Notes under the pieces: model-generated | Databases searched by the model: none | The model's input: the letters and a program-made list of their open reading frames with translations, nothing else | Told to the model about the DNA's origin: nothing | Shown here: piece by piece, positions 46,324-54,852 of the stretch | How positions within the stretch are numbered: the stretch's first letter is position 1 | Layout: each line of letters begins with the position of its first letter | Position numbers and translations under genes: made by a program | NCBI GenBank assembly: GCA_013349295.1 | Contig: DUZW01000002.1 | Span: 62,001-126,000 of the forward strand | From: Deltaproteobacteria bacterium | GTDB lineage: Bacteria; Desulfobacterota; Desulfobulbia; Desulfobulbales; Desulfurivibrionaceae | DNA: 64,000 nucleotides | Direction of reading: 5' to 3'

Positions 46324-48215
46324 CCTACCACCCCCTGTACGCGCCGCAGCTCAGACAGCGGCCTGGGCTTGCTCAACCGCGGCAGTTGCCGCATGATTTC
46401 CTCGAAACTGGTTTGCCCCTGCACTGCCTTCAAAATACCGTCTTCCAACAGGGTGACCAGACCGGCGGTTTCGGCACTGATTCTGCGGATCTCGTAAGAA
46501 GTCTTTCGGCCGATCAGCGCGTCCTTGACCAGCTCATTCAATACCAGCAGCTCGAAAACCGGCACCCGTCCTTTATGGCCGGAAAAACGGCACTGCCGGC
46601 ACCCTTTACCACGCATGAAGGATACCCCATGCATGTCTTCCACCTTGTAACCCAGCCGCCGGATCTCATGAGGTGTCAGGCGGTGCTCTTCCGCACAGTG
46701 GGGGCATACCCGCCGCAGCAGGCGTTGAGCCAGGACACTGACCACAGTGGATGAAATCAGGAAGGCCTCGATGTTCATGTCCAGCAGCCGGATTAACCCG
46801 CCGATGCTGTCTTCGGTATGGAAGGTGGTCAGCACCTTGTGACCGGTGAGTGCCGCCTGAATAGCGGTTTCGGCGGAAAAACGATCACGGATCTCACCGA
46901 TGACGATGACATCGGGGTCCTGGCGGACGATATGACGCAGGGTTTCCTCGTAGGTGAGGCTGATCTTAGGGTTGAGGGAGCACTGGGAGATGCCGTCGAT
47001 GACATACTCCACCGGATCCTCGGCAGTGGTAATGCTGACGTTGATGTTGTCCAGATAGTTGACGGCGCTGTACAGGGTGGTGGTTTTACCTGATCCGGTG
47101 GGGCCGGTCACCAGGATGACACCGCTGGCCGCATCCAGGGCCTCCTCGCGGAAGAGCTGCAACATCCGCGGGAACATGCCGATCTCGTTGATGTCGAGGA
47201 GTAGCGACTGCTTGTTGAGCAACCGCAGAACGATCTTTTCTCCGCTCACCGTGGCGTAAAACGAAACCCGCATATCAAGTGTGCTGTCATCCAGCTCGAA
47301 GACGATCCGACCGTCCTGATGGCGGCGCTTCTCGGTGATGTCGGCTCCGGCCATGATCTTGATGCGGCTGGTCATGGCCGGCACCATCTCCAGGAGAAAC
47401 TCCTTGTAAGGGATCATAATGCCGTCTACCCGGAAGCGGACCCGGAACGCCGATTTCAACGGCTCCAAGTGGATGTCGCTGGCCTTTTCCTGGATGGCGG
47501 CGCGGATGATCTCATTGACCGCTTCGACGATCACATTCTCGCTTTGAAGGGTAGCGGCAGCCCCTTGGCGTTGCAGCTCCAACCTTCGCAAGGCCTGCTG
47601 GATTGCTTTACTGCTGGTAATGCAGGGGGTGACCTCAACACCAAACACACTCTTCGCCCGTTGGACCTGGGCGGGGTGGAACATCTCGCTGAAAGCAACC
47701 AGCAATGCTTTGCCCTGCCTGCGGAGGGGAAGGAAGTTCTGCGCCTGCAACTCCTTGAGCGAAGCAAGCTCCAGCACCTCCGGCGCCGGCTCCTCCTCGG
47801 CCAGATCGACGGCCGGAAGCCCATACTGATGGGCGAGGATTTCAAGAAGCTTTTCCTCGTCAATAAAGTGGTGGTCAATCAGGATCTCGCCGATCTTTTT
47901 GCTTCCATCCTCCTCCTGAATGGCAAGTGCCTTGCTCAAGTCAACCCTGCTGAGATAACCGAGCTCCACCAGCAGTTCGCCAAAGGGGCCCTCCACCGGT
48001 CTGCCGTGCAATGCTTCTCGGAGCTGTTCCTCGGAGATATAACGTAACTCCCGAAGAACACCAAGGAGCGTCTTGGTGGCCGGCAACTTGACAAGCAGCC
48101 TCCTGGCATACGCCACCTGCTCTTCGGTCAGATAGCCGGTTTCAATCAACACGCCGGCGATCTTATCCCTCACATCCAGGGGGGGATCTTGCCGTTCCGT
48201 TTTCTTTGTGGTCAT
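46320..48215 (-). CDS. GspE/PilB-type secretion or pilus ATPase with MshEN-like N-terminus
   Basis: 631 residues. Two MshEN-like elements (77-88 FGELLVELGYL and 106-118 KKIGEILIDHHFI) are followed by the ATPase core: Walker A GPTGSGKTT (371-379), Asp box SDIHLEP, Walker B DVIVIGEIRD (435-444) and a tetracysteine zinc site (CPHC, CRQC). Known members hydrolyse ATP to drive type IV pilus extension or type II secretion; MshEN domains in the family bind c-di-GMP. No pil/gsp genes adjoin it here. The companion HDOD gene overlaps its stop. Confidence 0.9.
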   Translation of the reverse strand: MTTKKTERQDPPLDVRDKIAGVLIETGYLTEEQVAYARRLLVKLPATKTLLGVLRELRYISEEQLREALHGRPVEGPFGELLVELGYLSRVDLSKALAIQEEDGSKKIGEILIDHHFIDEEKLLEILAHQYGLPAVDLAEEEPAPEVLELASLKELQAQNFLPLRRQGKALLVAFSEMFHPAQVQRAKSVFGVEVTPCITSSKAIQQALRRLELQRQGAAATLQSENVIVEAVNEIIRAAIQEKASDIHLEPLKSAFRVRFRVDGIMIPYKEFLLEMVPAMTSRIKIMAGADITEKRRHQDGRIVFELDDSTLDMRVSFYATVSGEKIVLRLLNKQSLLLDINEIGMFPRMLQLFREEALDAASGVILVTGPTGSGKTTTLYSAVNYLDNINVSITTAEDPVEYVIDGISQCSLNPKISLTYEETLRHIVRQDPDVIVIGEIRDRFSAETAIQAALTGHKVLTTFHTEDSIGGLIRLLDMNIEAFLISSTVVSVLAQRLLRRVCPHCAEEHRLTPHEIRRLGYKVEDMHGVSFMRGKGCRQCRFSGHKGRVPVFELLVLNELVKDALIGRKTSYEIRRISAETAGLVTLLEDGILKAVQGQTSFEEIMRQLPRLSKPRPLSELRRVQGVVG

Positions 48216-48711
48216 TGAGAAAACATCCTTTCTGAGCGGATGAACAATGGTTCGTCACCAGCAACTGTCCCGTTCAGAACCACACATCATGGTCCATGCC
48301 TTTCCCAAGGCAAGAGGGTAAAGGGGCCTAGCAAAACTCAGCTTCCTAGAAGGAACATTATAGGAGGGGCCTCTCCTTTGCAATGTCTTTTTCCCCGGAA
48401 AAATGCGGAACTGGAGACCAGCGTCTATTTCCACCTACCACCAGGCGGGCCTGATGCGATAGGGGTAAACACAAGAAGCCGGCCCTCGCCATTGTGCTAC
48501 TTTTCGGAGAGTGAGCGGAATAAGTGGAGTATTCCGTTTGGCTTTGAGGGGTCTGTTCTCATCCTGCGGATTCCACCGCCCAACGATGGGGACCCTTGCC
48601 TTAGGCTAACCGTTTCCCCCAAGCCGGTGGAGGACTCCCAAGTCATCGACCCGTCACCACACCAAGCCGAACCGCGCCGGTCACGGCGCTACGCGCCATG
48701 CCTGGCGCAGC
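48216..48711. other. Intergenic region without recognisable gene
   Basis: About 496 bp upstream of the ATPase start. A hairpin (CGGAATA/TATTCCG, 48516-48536) is present. A long plus-strand frame spans this region and runs through tRNA-Phe into the RDD gene, so it is spurious. The sequence has the feel of a decayed mobile element, but I cannot name one. Confidence 0.4.
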
Positions 48712-48751
48712 AAAAAAAAGGGGGTTTACAGCTAAAAAGCTGTAAACCCCC
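48712..48751 (-). terminator. Rho-independent terminator of tRNA-Phe
   Basis: A perfect 14-bp stem (48720-48733 with 48738-48751) around a four-base loop is followed on the minus strand by eight T residues. It starts 11 bp after the tRNA 3' end. Confidence 0.95.
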
Positions 48752-48761
48752 TCTAATTTAC

Positions 48762-48837
48762 TGGTGCCGGGACCAGGATTCGAACCAGGGACACTCGGAT
48801 TTTCAGTCCGATGCTCTACCGACTGAGCTATCCCGGC
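48762..48837 (-). tRNA. tRNA-Phe (anticodon GAA)
   Basis: Minus-strand cloverleaf: acceptor GCCGGGA pairs TCCCGGC, D arm TAGCTCAGTC, anticodon loop CTGAAAA giving GAA, T-loop GGTTCGAATCC, discriminator A and encoded CCA. A strong terminator follows at once. Confidence 0.96.
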
Positions 48838-48898
48838 AAAAAAGTAGCTATCATATATTGAAATATGCCCCGCTTGTCAACTTATTTCACGAAGACAA

Positions 48899-49381
48899 TT
48901 ATTTCATAATCACCCGGGTAGCGGCTATGTGGTCGTGCCAGGCGCATTTTTCCCGGTCGAGAATACTCCAGAAAAATCCTATCCCCAAGGGCAAAATCGA
49001 AAGGCCATAGCCGATAAAGCGCAGAAAGGCGAGGCCAGGTGTCACCTCCCCGCCGTCGGCCCGCACCACTCTGAGGCCCATGAACATCTTGCCGAGGGTC
49101 TGTCCCTGCCAGCCATGCAGCGTCATAAAATACACCGCGATGAACAGGGGAAAGGAGAGCAGGAACAGGAGAAGACAAAAAATGATAGAAGAAAGCAGGA
49201 CGAGCCAGTGGGGGGAATAGGCCCACAGGGCTGTGGCCGCAGCACACAGGCAGCAGAAATAAAGAAGGTGGATCAGGAGGATATCGAGACCAAAGGCCAG
49301 CCCTCGCGCCATAAAACCGGCGTATTGGGGCTGGGGAGCTATGTCCCCAGCCATGGGCGGGTCGAACTCCCTACTGGTCAT
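48899..49381 (-). CDS. RDD-family membrane protein
   Basis: 160 residues. Several hydrophobic segments; RDD motif elements are present (ARGLAFGLDILLI, GQTLGKMFMGLRVVRADG, AFLRFIGYG, KCAWHDHIAATRVI). RDD proteins are small membrane proteins of uncertain, possibly transport-related function. It overlaps the acidic zinc-ribbon gene by 11 bases and is cotranscribed with it. Confidence 0.88.
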   Translation of the reverse strand: MTSREFDPPMAGDIAPQPQYAGFMARGLAFGLDILLIHLLYFCCLCAAATALWAYSPHWLVLLSSIIFCLLLFLLSFPLFIAVYFMTLHGWQGQTLGKMFMGLRVVRADGGEVTPGLAFLRFIGYGLSILPLGIGFFWSILDREKCAWHDHIAATRVIMK

Positions 49382-50279
49382 CGTTTTCCAGGGTCAGACC
49401 GAGATCCGGGATATCGGCCGCAGTGCTTGCCGGCTTTTTGGGCACATCGGCTGGGGCCGTCTCGTCATCTTCAAGATCCAAGTGCAAATCGTCAGGCTCA
49501 TCCTCAAGGGAAAGCTCAAAAATATCCTGGTGTTCTTCCTGGCCGGTCGGCTTCTCCGGCGTTTCGTCAAAACTCATCAGGGAAGAGAGGTCGATAATCT
49601 CCTCGTCCTCCGGGCTCTCAGAAGGCTCCGGCGCTTCGTGGTCAAAGCCTCCTCCCACAAGACTCTCTTTCTCGTCAAGGCCCATGAGATCCTCGTGCTC
49701 AAGGCTGGGCATCTCGATTCCCATGAGCGAATCCTCCTCATCCTGGGCCTGAGCCGGGAGCATTTCTTCTTGCTCCTCTCCCAATGAGAGCATCGGCTCT
49801 TCTGCTTCATCCCGTGGCGGGATAAGGTCTGAAACATCGATATTTTCGAGCCCAAGAGATGGCAGAGACTGCTCTTCCAGGTCGTCCGCATCCAACGGCG
49901 CCCCTGCAAAATCGAGCGCCTCCTCGTCCAACGGCGCCCCGGCGAGATCCAGCTCCTCCTGGTCCAGCGGCGCTCCGGCGAGATCAAGCTCTTCCTGGTC
50001 CAGCGGCGCCCCGGCGAGATCGAACTCCTCCTCGTCCGCCGGCGGAGTTTCCGACTCCAACTCATCCAGGGCAAGGGTCTCTTCTTCCTCATAGAGAGCC
50101 GGACCGGAGGCTGCCTCGGCTTGTTTCTGTTTCCCGAGGATCGCGCCAAGAAAAAAAGGGGCGGCAGCTTTACTCACCGTACCTTTGAGCTGTTCGGCCA
50201 CGGCGGTTAAGTCATTGCTGCACTTGCCGCAGGATCTTTGCCGGTCAAACGAGATATAGCCGCATTTTGGGCAACGCAT
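49371..50279 (-). CDS. Acidic zinc-ribbon protein with tandem 12-residue repeats
   Basis: 302 residues. The N-terminus forms a treble-clef-like ribbon C3-x2-C6 ... C17-x2-C20. Then a short hydrophobic patch (PFFLGAILGK) and an almost entirely acidic, low-complexity body. Residues 84-131 are four tandem 12-residue units of the form EE[FL]DLAGAPLDQ. The protein is probably disordered and could act as a scaffold or adaptor; no family is recognised. AGGGAGATCC precedes the ATG. Downstream RDD gene overlaps it. Confidence 0.7.
   Translation of the reverse strand: MRCPKCGYISFDRQRSCGKCSNDLTAVAEQLKGTVSKAAAPFFLGAILGKQKQAEAASGPALYEEEETLALDELESETPPADEEEFDLAGAPLDQEELDLAGAPLDQEELDLAGAPLDEEALDFAGAPLDADDLEEQSLPSLGLENIDVSDLIPPRDEAEEPMLSLGEEQEEMLPAQAQDEEDSLMGIEMPSLEHEDLMGLDEKESLVGGGFDHEAPEPSESPEDEEIIDLSSLMSFDETPEKPTGQEEHQDIFELSLEDEPDDLHLDLEDDETAPADVPKKPASTAADIPDLGLTLENDDQ
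49887..50030 (-). repeat. Four tandem 36-bp repeats in the acidic protein gene
   Basis: Coding for residues 84-131 of the acidic protein, with copies EEFDLAGAPLDQ, EELDLAGAPLDQ, EELDLAGAPLDE and EALDFAGAPLDA. Copy number may vary between strains. Confidence 0.85.
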
Positions 50280-50632
50280 GGTGGATCTCCCTTGTCACAG
50301 TGAGGCCGACGCTCAAACAGCTGGCGGGTTCGCCAAGAAAAAAAGTATGGATAACGCTACAACTTTATTATATATCTTCACTTATGGTCAAGACATTCTC
50401 CTGTATCCGTAGCAAAAAAGCAACTGTAGTTTGCCTAACCGGAAAAAAGCCGATGCGCGCTTCCTTGCAAAATACGATGAATAGCGGTAACTATCCGGCA
50501 GCACCACATCTGCTAACCAGTTATATTTCGTGGTTTTTGTCCAATTCCGACATTAAGCTGGATAGTTATGAATAGCGCTACCCTTCCCTGCTCGTGCCTG
50601 CGCGCCAACCCCTTTTCTCGGAGGAGAAAAAA
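50280..50632. other. Divergent promoter region
   Basis: About 353 bp between the minus-strand zinc-ribbon gene and the plus-strand lipoprotein gene. An AT-rich stretch around 50360-50400 may hold promoter elements. No gene is seen. Confidence 0.45.
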
Positions 50633-51025
50633 ATGAGATTTGCCTTCCCCCCGCGTTTTGTTGTCTGCCTGTGCCTGCTGGGTTTTGTCGGCTCAGGCTG
50701 TTTTTACCGTGAACCGGTGCGCCATCTATCTTCGGATATCTGCCTGATAACCCCCAATCTCACCCAAAAGGAGGTTATTGCCACTCTAGGTTCTCCGGAT
50801 CTAAAACAGAAGGGAGAGCAGGGCGAGGTCTGGATATATCGCGAGGTGAAAAAAAGTTTCCTGCGAAAAACCCCTTATATCGGGGAAAAGCTGGGGTCGG
50901 AAAATTATGATGTGGTGACCATAACCTTTGTCGGGGACACTGTTTCCACCTGCCTCTATCGTGCCTATAACGAAGAGGAGATCAAGAAAACCGGTATTGC
51001 GATCAGTGAGCCGCGTGCGGATTAA
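50633..51025 (+). CDS. SmpA/OmlA-like outer-membrane lipoprotein
   Basis: 130 residues. A signal peptide ends in a lipobox (GFVGSGC, C23). The mature part has LTQKEVIATLGSPD and WIYREVKK, typical of the SmpA/OmlA (BamE-like) beta-alpha fold. GGAGGAG stands before the ATG. The gene overlaps pcm by 11 bases. BamE-like proteins stabilise the outer-membrane assembly machine; here the similarity is to the fold, not proven to Bam. Confidence 0.75.
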   Translation: MRFAFPPRFVVCLCLLGFVGSGCFYREPVRHLSSDICLITPNLTQKEVIATLGSPDLKQKGEQGEVWIYREVKKSFLRKTPYIGEKLGSENYDVVTITFVGDTVSTCLYRAYNEEEIKKTGIAISEPRAD

Positions 51026-51668
51026 CAAGTACGAAAAATTCCGGACCCGCATGGTTGAGGAGCAGCTGCTTCCCAGAGGCATCGACGACCCGGCTGTGCT
51101 CCACGCCATGGCGATGATCCCCCGCCATCTCTTTGTCGCCGATGCCCTGCACGCCCAGGCCTATGGCGATTTCCCCTTGCCCATCGGCCATGGTCAGACC
51201 ATCTCCCAGCCCTATGTGGTGGCCCTCATGACCCAACTGCTTCAGCTCACCGGACAGGAAAAGGTGCTGGAGATCGGCACCGGTTGCGGCTATCAGTCCG
51301 CCATTCTTGCCGCGCTCTGCGAACGGGTATACACGGTTGAACGGCTCAAGCCCCTCCTGGCCCGCGCCCGGCGGACCTTCGACCAACTTCAGATTTACAA
51401 CATCATGAGCAAGGTCGCGGACGGCACCGAAGGCTGGCCGGACAATGCCCCTTTCCCGGCGATCATCGTTACCGCCTCCGGACCACGGATTCCACAGCCG
51501 TTGGTGGACCAGCTGGCAGACCCGGGCATCATGGTTTTGCCGGTGGGTGATCAGGAAGAACAGACCCTCACGGTTGTCAAAAAGGAGGGGGGGGAGGTCA
51601 CCATCACTTCCGTGGAAAGCGTCCGTTTTGTCAAACTGGTCGGCACCCACGGCTGGAAGGCAGCCTAA
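51015..51668 (+). CDS. pcm: Protein-L-isoaspartate O-methyltransferase
   Basis: About 217 residues. MVEEQLLPRGI, GQTISQPYVVALM and the SAM-binding strand VLEIGTGCGYQSAIL are family hallmarks. It repairs isoaspartyl residues in aged proteins. The GTG start at 51015 gives the N-terminus VRINKYEKFRTRMVEEQ expected for the family; the ATG at 51051 would be too short by 12 residues. It overlaps the lipoprotein stop by 11 bases. Confidence 0.9.
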   Translation: MRINKYEKFRTRMVEEQLLPRGIDDPAVLHAMAMIPRHLFVADALHAQAYGDFPLPIGHGQTISQPYVVALMTQLLQLTGQEKVLEIGTGCGYQSAILAALCERVYTVERLKPLLARARRTFDQLQIYNIMSKVADGTEGWPDNAPFPAIIVTASGPRIPQPLVDQLADPGIMVLPVGDQEEQTLTVVKKEGGEVTITSVESVRFVKLVGTHGWKAA

Positions 51669-51672
51669 ACCT

Positions 51673-51780
51673 GTAATCGGTCACAGGGCACCGCATCTGC
51701 TTTGTCATCGGCCTGCTCGTGTGCAACAGCACACTTCACGGGCCTCTTTCGCGCATCTGCGGCACCCTGTGACCGATTAC
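51673..51780. repeat. 108-bp inverted-repeat element
   Basis: Arms of 23 bases (51673-51695 and 51758-51780) are complementary at all but two central positions. An inner hairpin GTGTGC-AACA-GCACAC sits at 51719-51734. It lies between the convergent ends of pcm and the amidohydrolase gene. It is either a structured terminator or a miniature mobile element. Confidence 0.75.
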
Positions 51781-51847
51781 TCTGGGGTTGCCCTCTCAAG
51801 CGATCGGAGTCTGTTCCTGATTTTTTGTTTTACGTCACTCGCCTCTT

Positions 51848-53185
51848 TCACTTCTCTGCCCTCACCCGCCCAGCCAACCGTCGCACCTCGCTCATGGTTT
51901 CTTCCAGATCAAAAGAAACAATCCGCCGATCCTGCATGACAACCCTGCCGTCAATGATCGCGGTGGAGACATCGCCGCCCCTTCCCGCATAGACCAGGGT
52001 TTCAGAATTATGAAAAGGGGTCAGGTGAGGCTGTCTGGTGTCGATGATGATGCAGTCTGCCCGCAGGCCCTCGGCCAGGCGGCCGGTCTGTCCACCCAGG
52101 CCCAGAACCCCGGCGCCCGCCCCCGTGGCCATGCCCAGCACAGTTGCGGCGGGCAGCCGGGTTGGCGTCAGGTTGGCAACCTTGTGCAGTCTGGCGCAAC
52201 TCCCCATCTCCTGAAACAGGTCCAGATCGTTATTGCCGGCGCAGCCGTCCGTGCCCAAGCCCACCGGAACCCCGGCCCCGATCAGTTCGGCCAGGGGAGC
52301 GATGCCCGAGCCCAGCTTCATGTTGCTCTCCGGACAGGTTACCACCTTGGCCCCGGTCTCCCGCAAAAGCCCGATATCCCCCTCTTCCAGCCAGACACAG
52401 TGGACACAGACCGTTTTTTCATCCAACAGACCAAGGCGATGGAGCAGATCCACAGGGGTACAGCCGTGTTGTTCCTTGATCTGTGCAATCTCCCCTTGGG
52501 TTTCGGCAAGATGGATGAACAAAAGGCTTCCGGCCTCGCGGGCCAAGGCCTTGGCCCGTTGCAAGGTGTCCGGGCTGCAGGTATAAGGGGAATGGCAGAA
52601 CAGGGCCGGAGTGAGCAGGGAGTTTTTTCCCTGCCAGGAAACAAGATAATCCGCAGCCGAGGCAATGTTTTGTGCGGGGTCGGGCACGCCGGGCGCAGGG
52701 AAATCGATGATGCCCTGGGCCGCTATCGTACGCATCCCTGCCTCGCAAAAGGCGCTGGCCGCCGCATCTTCATGAAAATAGGCGTCAGCCACCGTGGTGG
52801 TGCCGCCCATGAGCATCTCGGCGGCGGCGAGCTTGCTGCACCAGTAAACCATTTCCGCATCGACCAGTCGCGCCTCGGCCGGGAAGATATGCTCGGTAAG
52901 CCAGGTCATAAGCGGCAGATCATCGGCCAATCCCCTGAAGAGGGTCATGGCGCCATGGCAGTGACAGTTAATCAGACCGGGCAGGACCAGATCGTCCGCG
53001 GCGTCAATGATCCGATCCGCCACAGGCCGCGCGGGCAGATCGGCCATTTCGCCGATCGCGACAATGGTGCCGTCCACCACGGCGACATAGGCCCCATCCT
53101 GCAGGTGGCCGTCTGCCGGATTCGCCAGGAGCGTGGCATTTGTAATGAGCAGATCATGGTGCGGCACGGAGGTGAATTCTCGCAA
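51848..53185 (-). CDS. Amidohydrolase, MTA/SAH deaminase-like
   Basis: 445 residues of the TRZ/ATZ amidohydrolase group. Metal ligands appear as NCHCHGAMTLFRG, IHLAET, CVHCVWL and the acidic GLGTDGCAGNNDLDLFQEM. This matches 5-methylthioadenosine/S-adenosylhomocysteine deaminase (MtaD). It should act on methylthioadenosine or SAH in the cytoplasm. The start is uncertain: the frame begins with TTG at 53185 and no ribosome-binding site is seen; a GTG lies a few codons inside. pcm, a SAM-dependent enzyme releasing SAH, is the convergent neighbour. Confidence 0.85.
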   Translation of the reverse strand: MREFTSVPHHDLLITNATLLANPADGHLQDGAYVAVVDGTIVAIGEMADLPARPVADRIIDAADDLVLPGLINCHCHGAMTLFRGLADDLPLMTWLTEHIFPAEARLVDAEMVYWCSKLAAAEMLMGGTTTVADAYFHEDAAASAFCEAGMRTIAAQGIIDFPAPGVPDPAQNIASAADYLVSWQGKNSLLTPALFCHSPYTCSPDTLQRAKALAREAGSLLFIHLAETQGEIAQIKEQHGCTPVDLLHRLGLLDEKTVCVHCVWLEEGDIGLLRETGAKVVTCPESNMKLGSGIAPLAELIGAGVPVGLGTDGCAGNNDLDLFQEMGSCARLHKVANLTPTRLPAATVLGMATGAGAGVLGLGGQTGRLAEGLRADCIIIDTRQPHLTPFHNSETLVYAGRGGDVSTAIIDGRVVMQDRRIVSFDLEETMSEVRRLAGRVRAEK

Positions 53186-53269
53186 TGGTCAAAGAGGTGA
53201 GGGGAAATGGTTCGAGTAATTCGGGGGTAAAAAGGTCACCACGAAAAGGTCTCGGCTTATGGGAACAGA

Positions 53270-53773
53270 CTACGGCATCAGGTAAAAGCCCAGAGCCTTG
53301 TCGGTGGTGGCCGGCTCGTCAAAACGCATCCCAATGTATGAGCCCTCGACAAGTTGCACCACCCCGGTTTTTTCGATCCAGGTTTTGTGTGGGTTATCAA
53401 GGGTAAAAGCCAGGATGAGGCGGCCATTTTTCTCGATCCTGTGTCGGCCCAGGGTCGAGAACCCGGCGCCATGCATGGAGATGTTTTCAATCCGGCAGTT
53501 TGTTGTTTTTTTTGCCTGGGAGAAGTCGGGAATATCCCTCCCATCGAACAGCACATGGTAGGTTCCCTCAAGATTGGTGGCCTTACGGTAAAACTTACGG
53601 TACTCGAACCGTACTAGAAAAACAGCGGTGCAGACGCATCGAACCTTGATCTCCGGCGAGATCTTGGCAGCATCCTGCAAGCGCACCGTCTTGATAAGCC
53701 CGCATGTATAACATCGTATTTTCGCGCAATTATCTTCTTTTACGAAGACCTTTTGCACCTTCTTCTCAGCCAT
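53270..53773 (-). CDS. PilZ-domain protein with Cys-rich N-terminal region
   Basis: 167 residues. An N-terminal segment holds CxxC (21-24) and CxC (46-48) motifs. Residues 59-63 (RKFYR) and N97/S99/G102 (NISMHGAGF) match the PilZ c-di-GMP-binding elements RxxxR and [D/N]xSxxG. c-di-GMP binding is thus plausible. The cysteine part may bind zinc or be redox-sensitive. GGCGGAAGC precedes the ATG. It may respond to c-di-GMP made by the GGDEF protein in the window. Confidence 0.8.
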   Translation of the reverse strand: MAEKKVQKVFVKEDNCAKIRCYTCGLIKTVRLQDAAKISPEIKVRCVCTAVFLVRFEYRKFYRKATNLEGTYHVLFDGRDIPDFSQAKKTTNCRIENISMHGAGFSTLGRHRIEKNGRLILAFTLDNPHKTWIEKTGVVQLVEGSYIGMRFDEPATTDKALGFYLMP

Positions 53774-54213
53774 GCTTCCGCCTTTGGCTTACCTCTGCCA
53801 ACCGGCAGATCAGTGTTGCAATCACGTGAATTCCCTCACATTATTAAAAACAGTAGCACTTCTTCACGCGATTGAAAATAAAGATATCCATGTAGTTATC
53901 TGAAAAAATACGATTTTTTTCTGCCCTCCCCCCCCTTTGACTGGCTTTTTCAGCCGAACCCGACCCACCTGACACAGGTAACATATTGATGTTTAAGCTA
54001 TTTTCATGTATTTCCACGCCGGATTCAATGTCCCACGGGGGCCGATCCTTGCTGCTTGCGCACCCTGCCCTTGGAAAATATTTTGTCGCAAAGCGGATTA
54101 CAGGGGTTGTTCGTGGATGAATATCGCCGGGTAACGGTGATGCCGACCCCGGTAAAAATGGCGAAAACAGCTTGGCGCTTCAACCGGAATTATCCCAAGG
54201 TCCGCAGGCCAAG
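53774..54213. other. Intergenic region before the nap terminator, no gene seen
   Basis: About 440 bp. AT-rich near 53820-53920. It should hold the PilZ gene promoter. No convincing coding frame is present. Confidence 0.45.
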
Positions 54214-54246
54214 AAAAAGCCTGCGCACCTTGGGTGGCAGGCTTTT
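54214..54246 (-). terminator. Terminator of the nap operon, overlapping a second hairpin
   Basis: Minus strand: AAAAGCCTGCCACC pairs with GGTGCGCAGGCTTTTT, ending in TTTTTC, with one bulge. The right arm can instead pair with a downstream segment (54194-54210), forming a competing 16-bp stem, so the two structures are mutually exclusive. Confidence 0.7.
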
Positions 54247-54325
54247 ATAAAATACGGAACGGTTACGGCTGGTTCGACCACCTACCCGCCTGATGCACCA
54301 GACGAGGGCAGGGTTGGATTTTATC

Positions 54326-54796
54326 CTACTTTTTCCCGTCCTTGGGTCGCTTGGGTGCGGGAACAGCGCGGAAGGTATTTCCCACCAGGGGCTTGGCATC
54401 GCTCTGCGTCACATGACACAAGACGCAGAAGTAATGGCTGGAAGCCAGGGTTGCCATCTCCTTTCCTTCGCTGTCCAGGAAATGGGTGGGGCTGATTCTG
54501 GTCGCTCCCGCTGAGGTCTCCTTGGTTTTACCATGGCAGTCCAGGCATTGGTTGGTGTTTTTATCAATTTTGTATTCATCGATGGTGTGCGGAATGAGCG
54601 GCAGTTGCTCGGCAAACTCGCGTTTGATCGGTTTTGAGGAGGGCGCGGCCTTTTCCGGTTGCGGATAGGGAGAGGGAGCGTTGATCTCCGTGGCGCCGCG
54701 CAGGGATTTTACCGTTTCCCCCGCCGAGGCGGGCTGGGGCAAGATGGCCAGACAGCCGACGATGCTCATCAGGATGAAGGGGGTCTGTTTTTTCAT
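54326..54796 (-). CDS. napB: NapB, periplasmic diheme cytochrome c
   Basis: 156 residues with an N-terminal signal peptide (to about QPASA), two CXXCH sites (C84-H88, C124-H128) and the family elements LIPHTIDEY, NQCLDCHGK and ISPTHF. It is the electron-transfer subunit of periplasmic nitrate reductase and hands electrons to NapA. It is the last gene of napD-A-G-H-B, 56 bp after napH. Confidence 0.93.
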   Translation of the reverse strand: MKKQTPFILMSIVGCLAILPQPASAGETVKSLRGATEINAPSPYPQPEKAAPSSKPIKREFAEQLPLIPHTIDEYKIDKNTNQCLDCHGKTKETSAGATRISPTHFLDSEGKEMATLASSHYFCVLCHVTQSDAKPLVGNTFRAVPAPKRPKDGKK

Positions 54797-54852
54797 GATA
54801 TCAACTCCTTGTTCAGGGTTAATTTTCTACCAGAAGCTTCTCAGTGTCCTGG

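Noticed and set aside
48240-49010. Plus-strand frame across tRNA-Phe
   Set aside because: It passes through the tRNA and the RDD gene in the opposite direction, so it cannot be real.
51673-51780. Integron attC site
   Set aside because: The core RYYYAAC/GTTRRRY boxes are absent; the arms are fully palindromic in a way attC is not.
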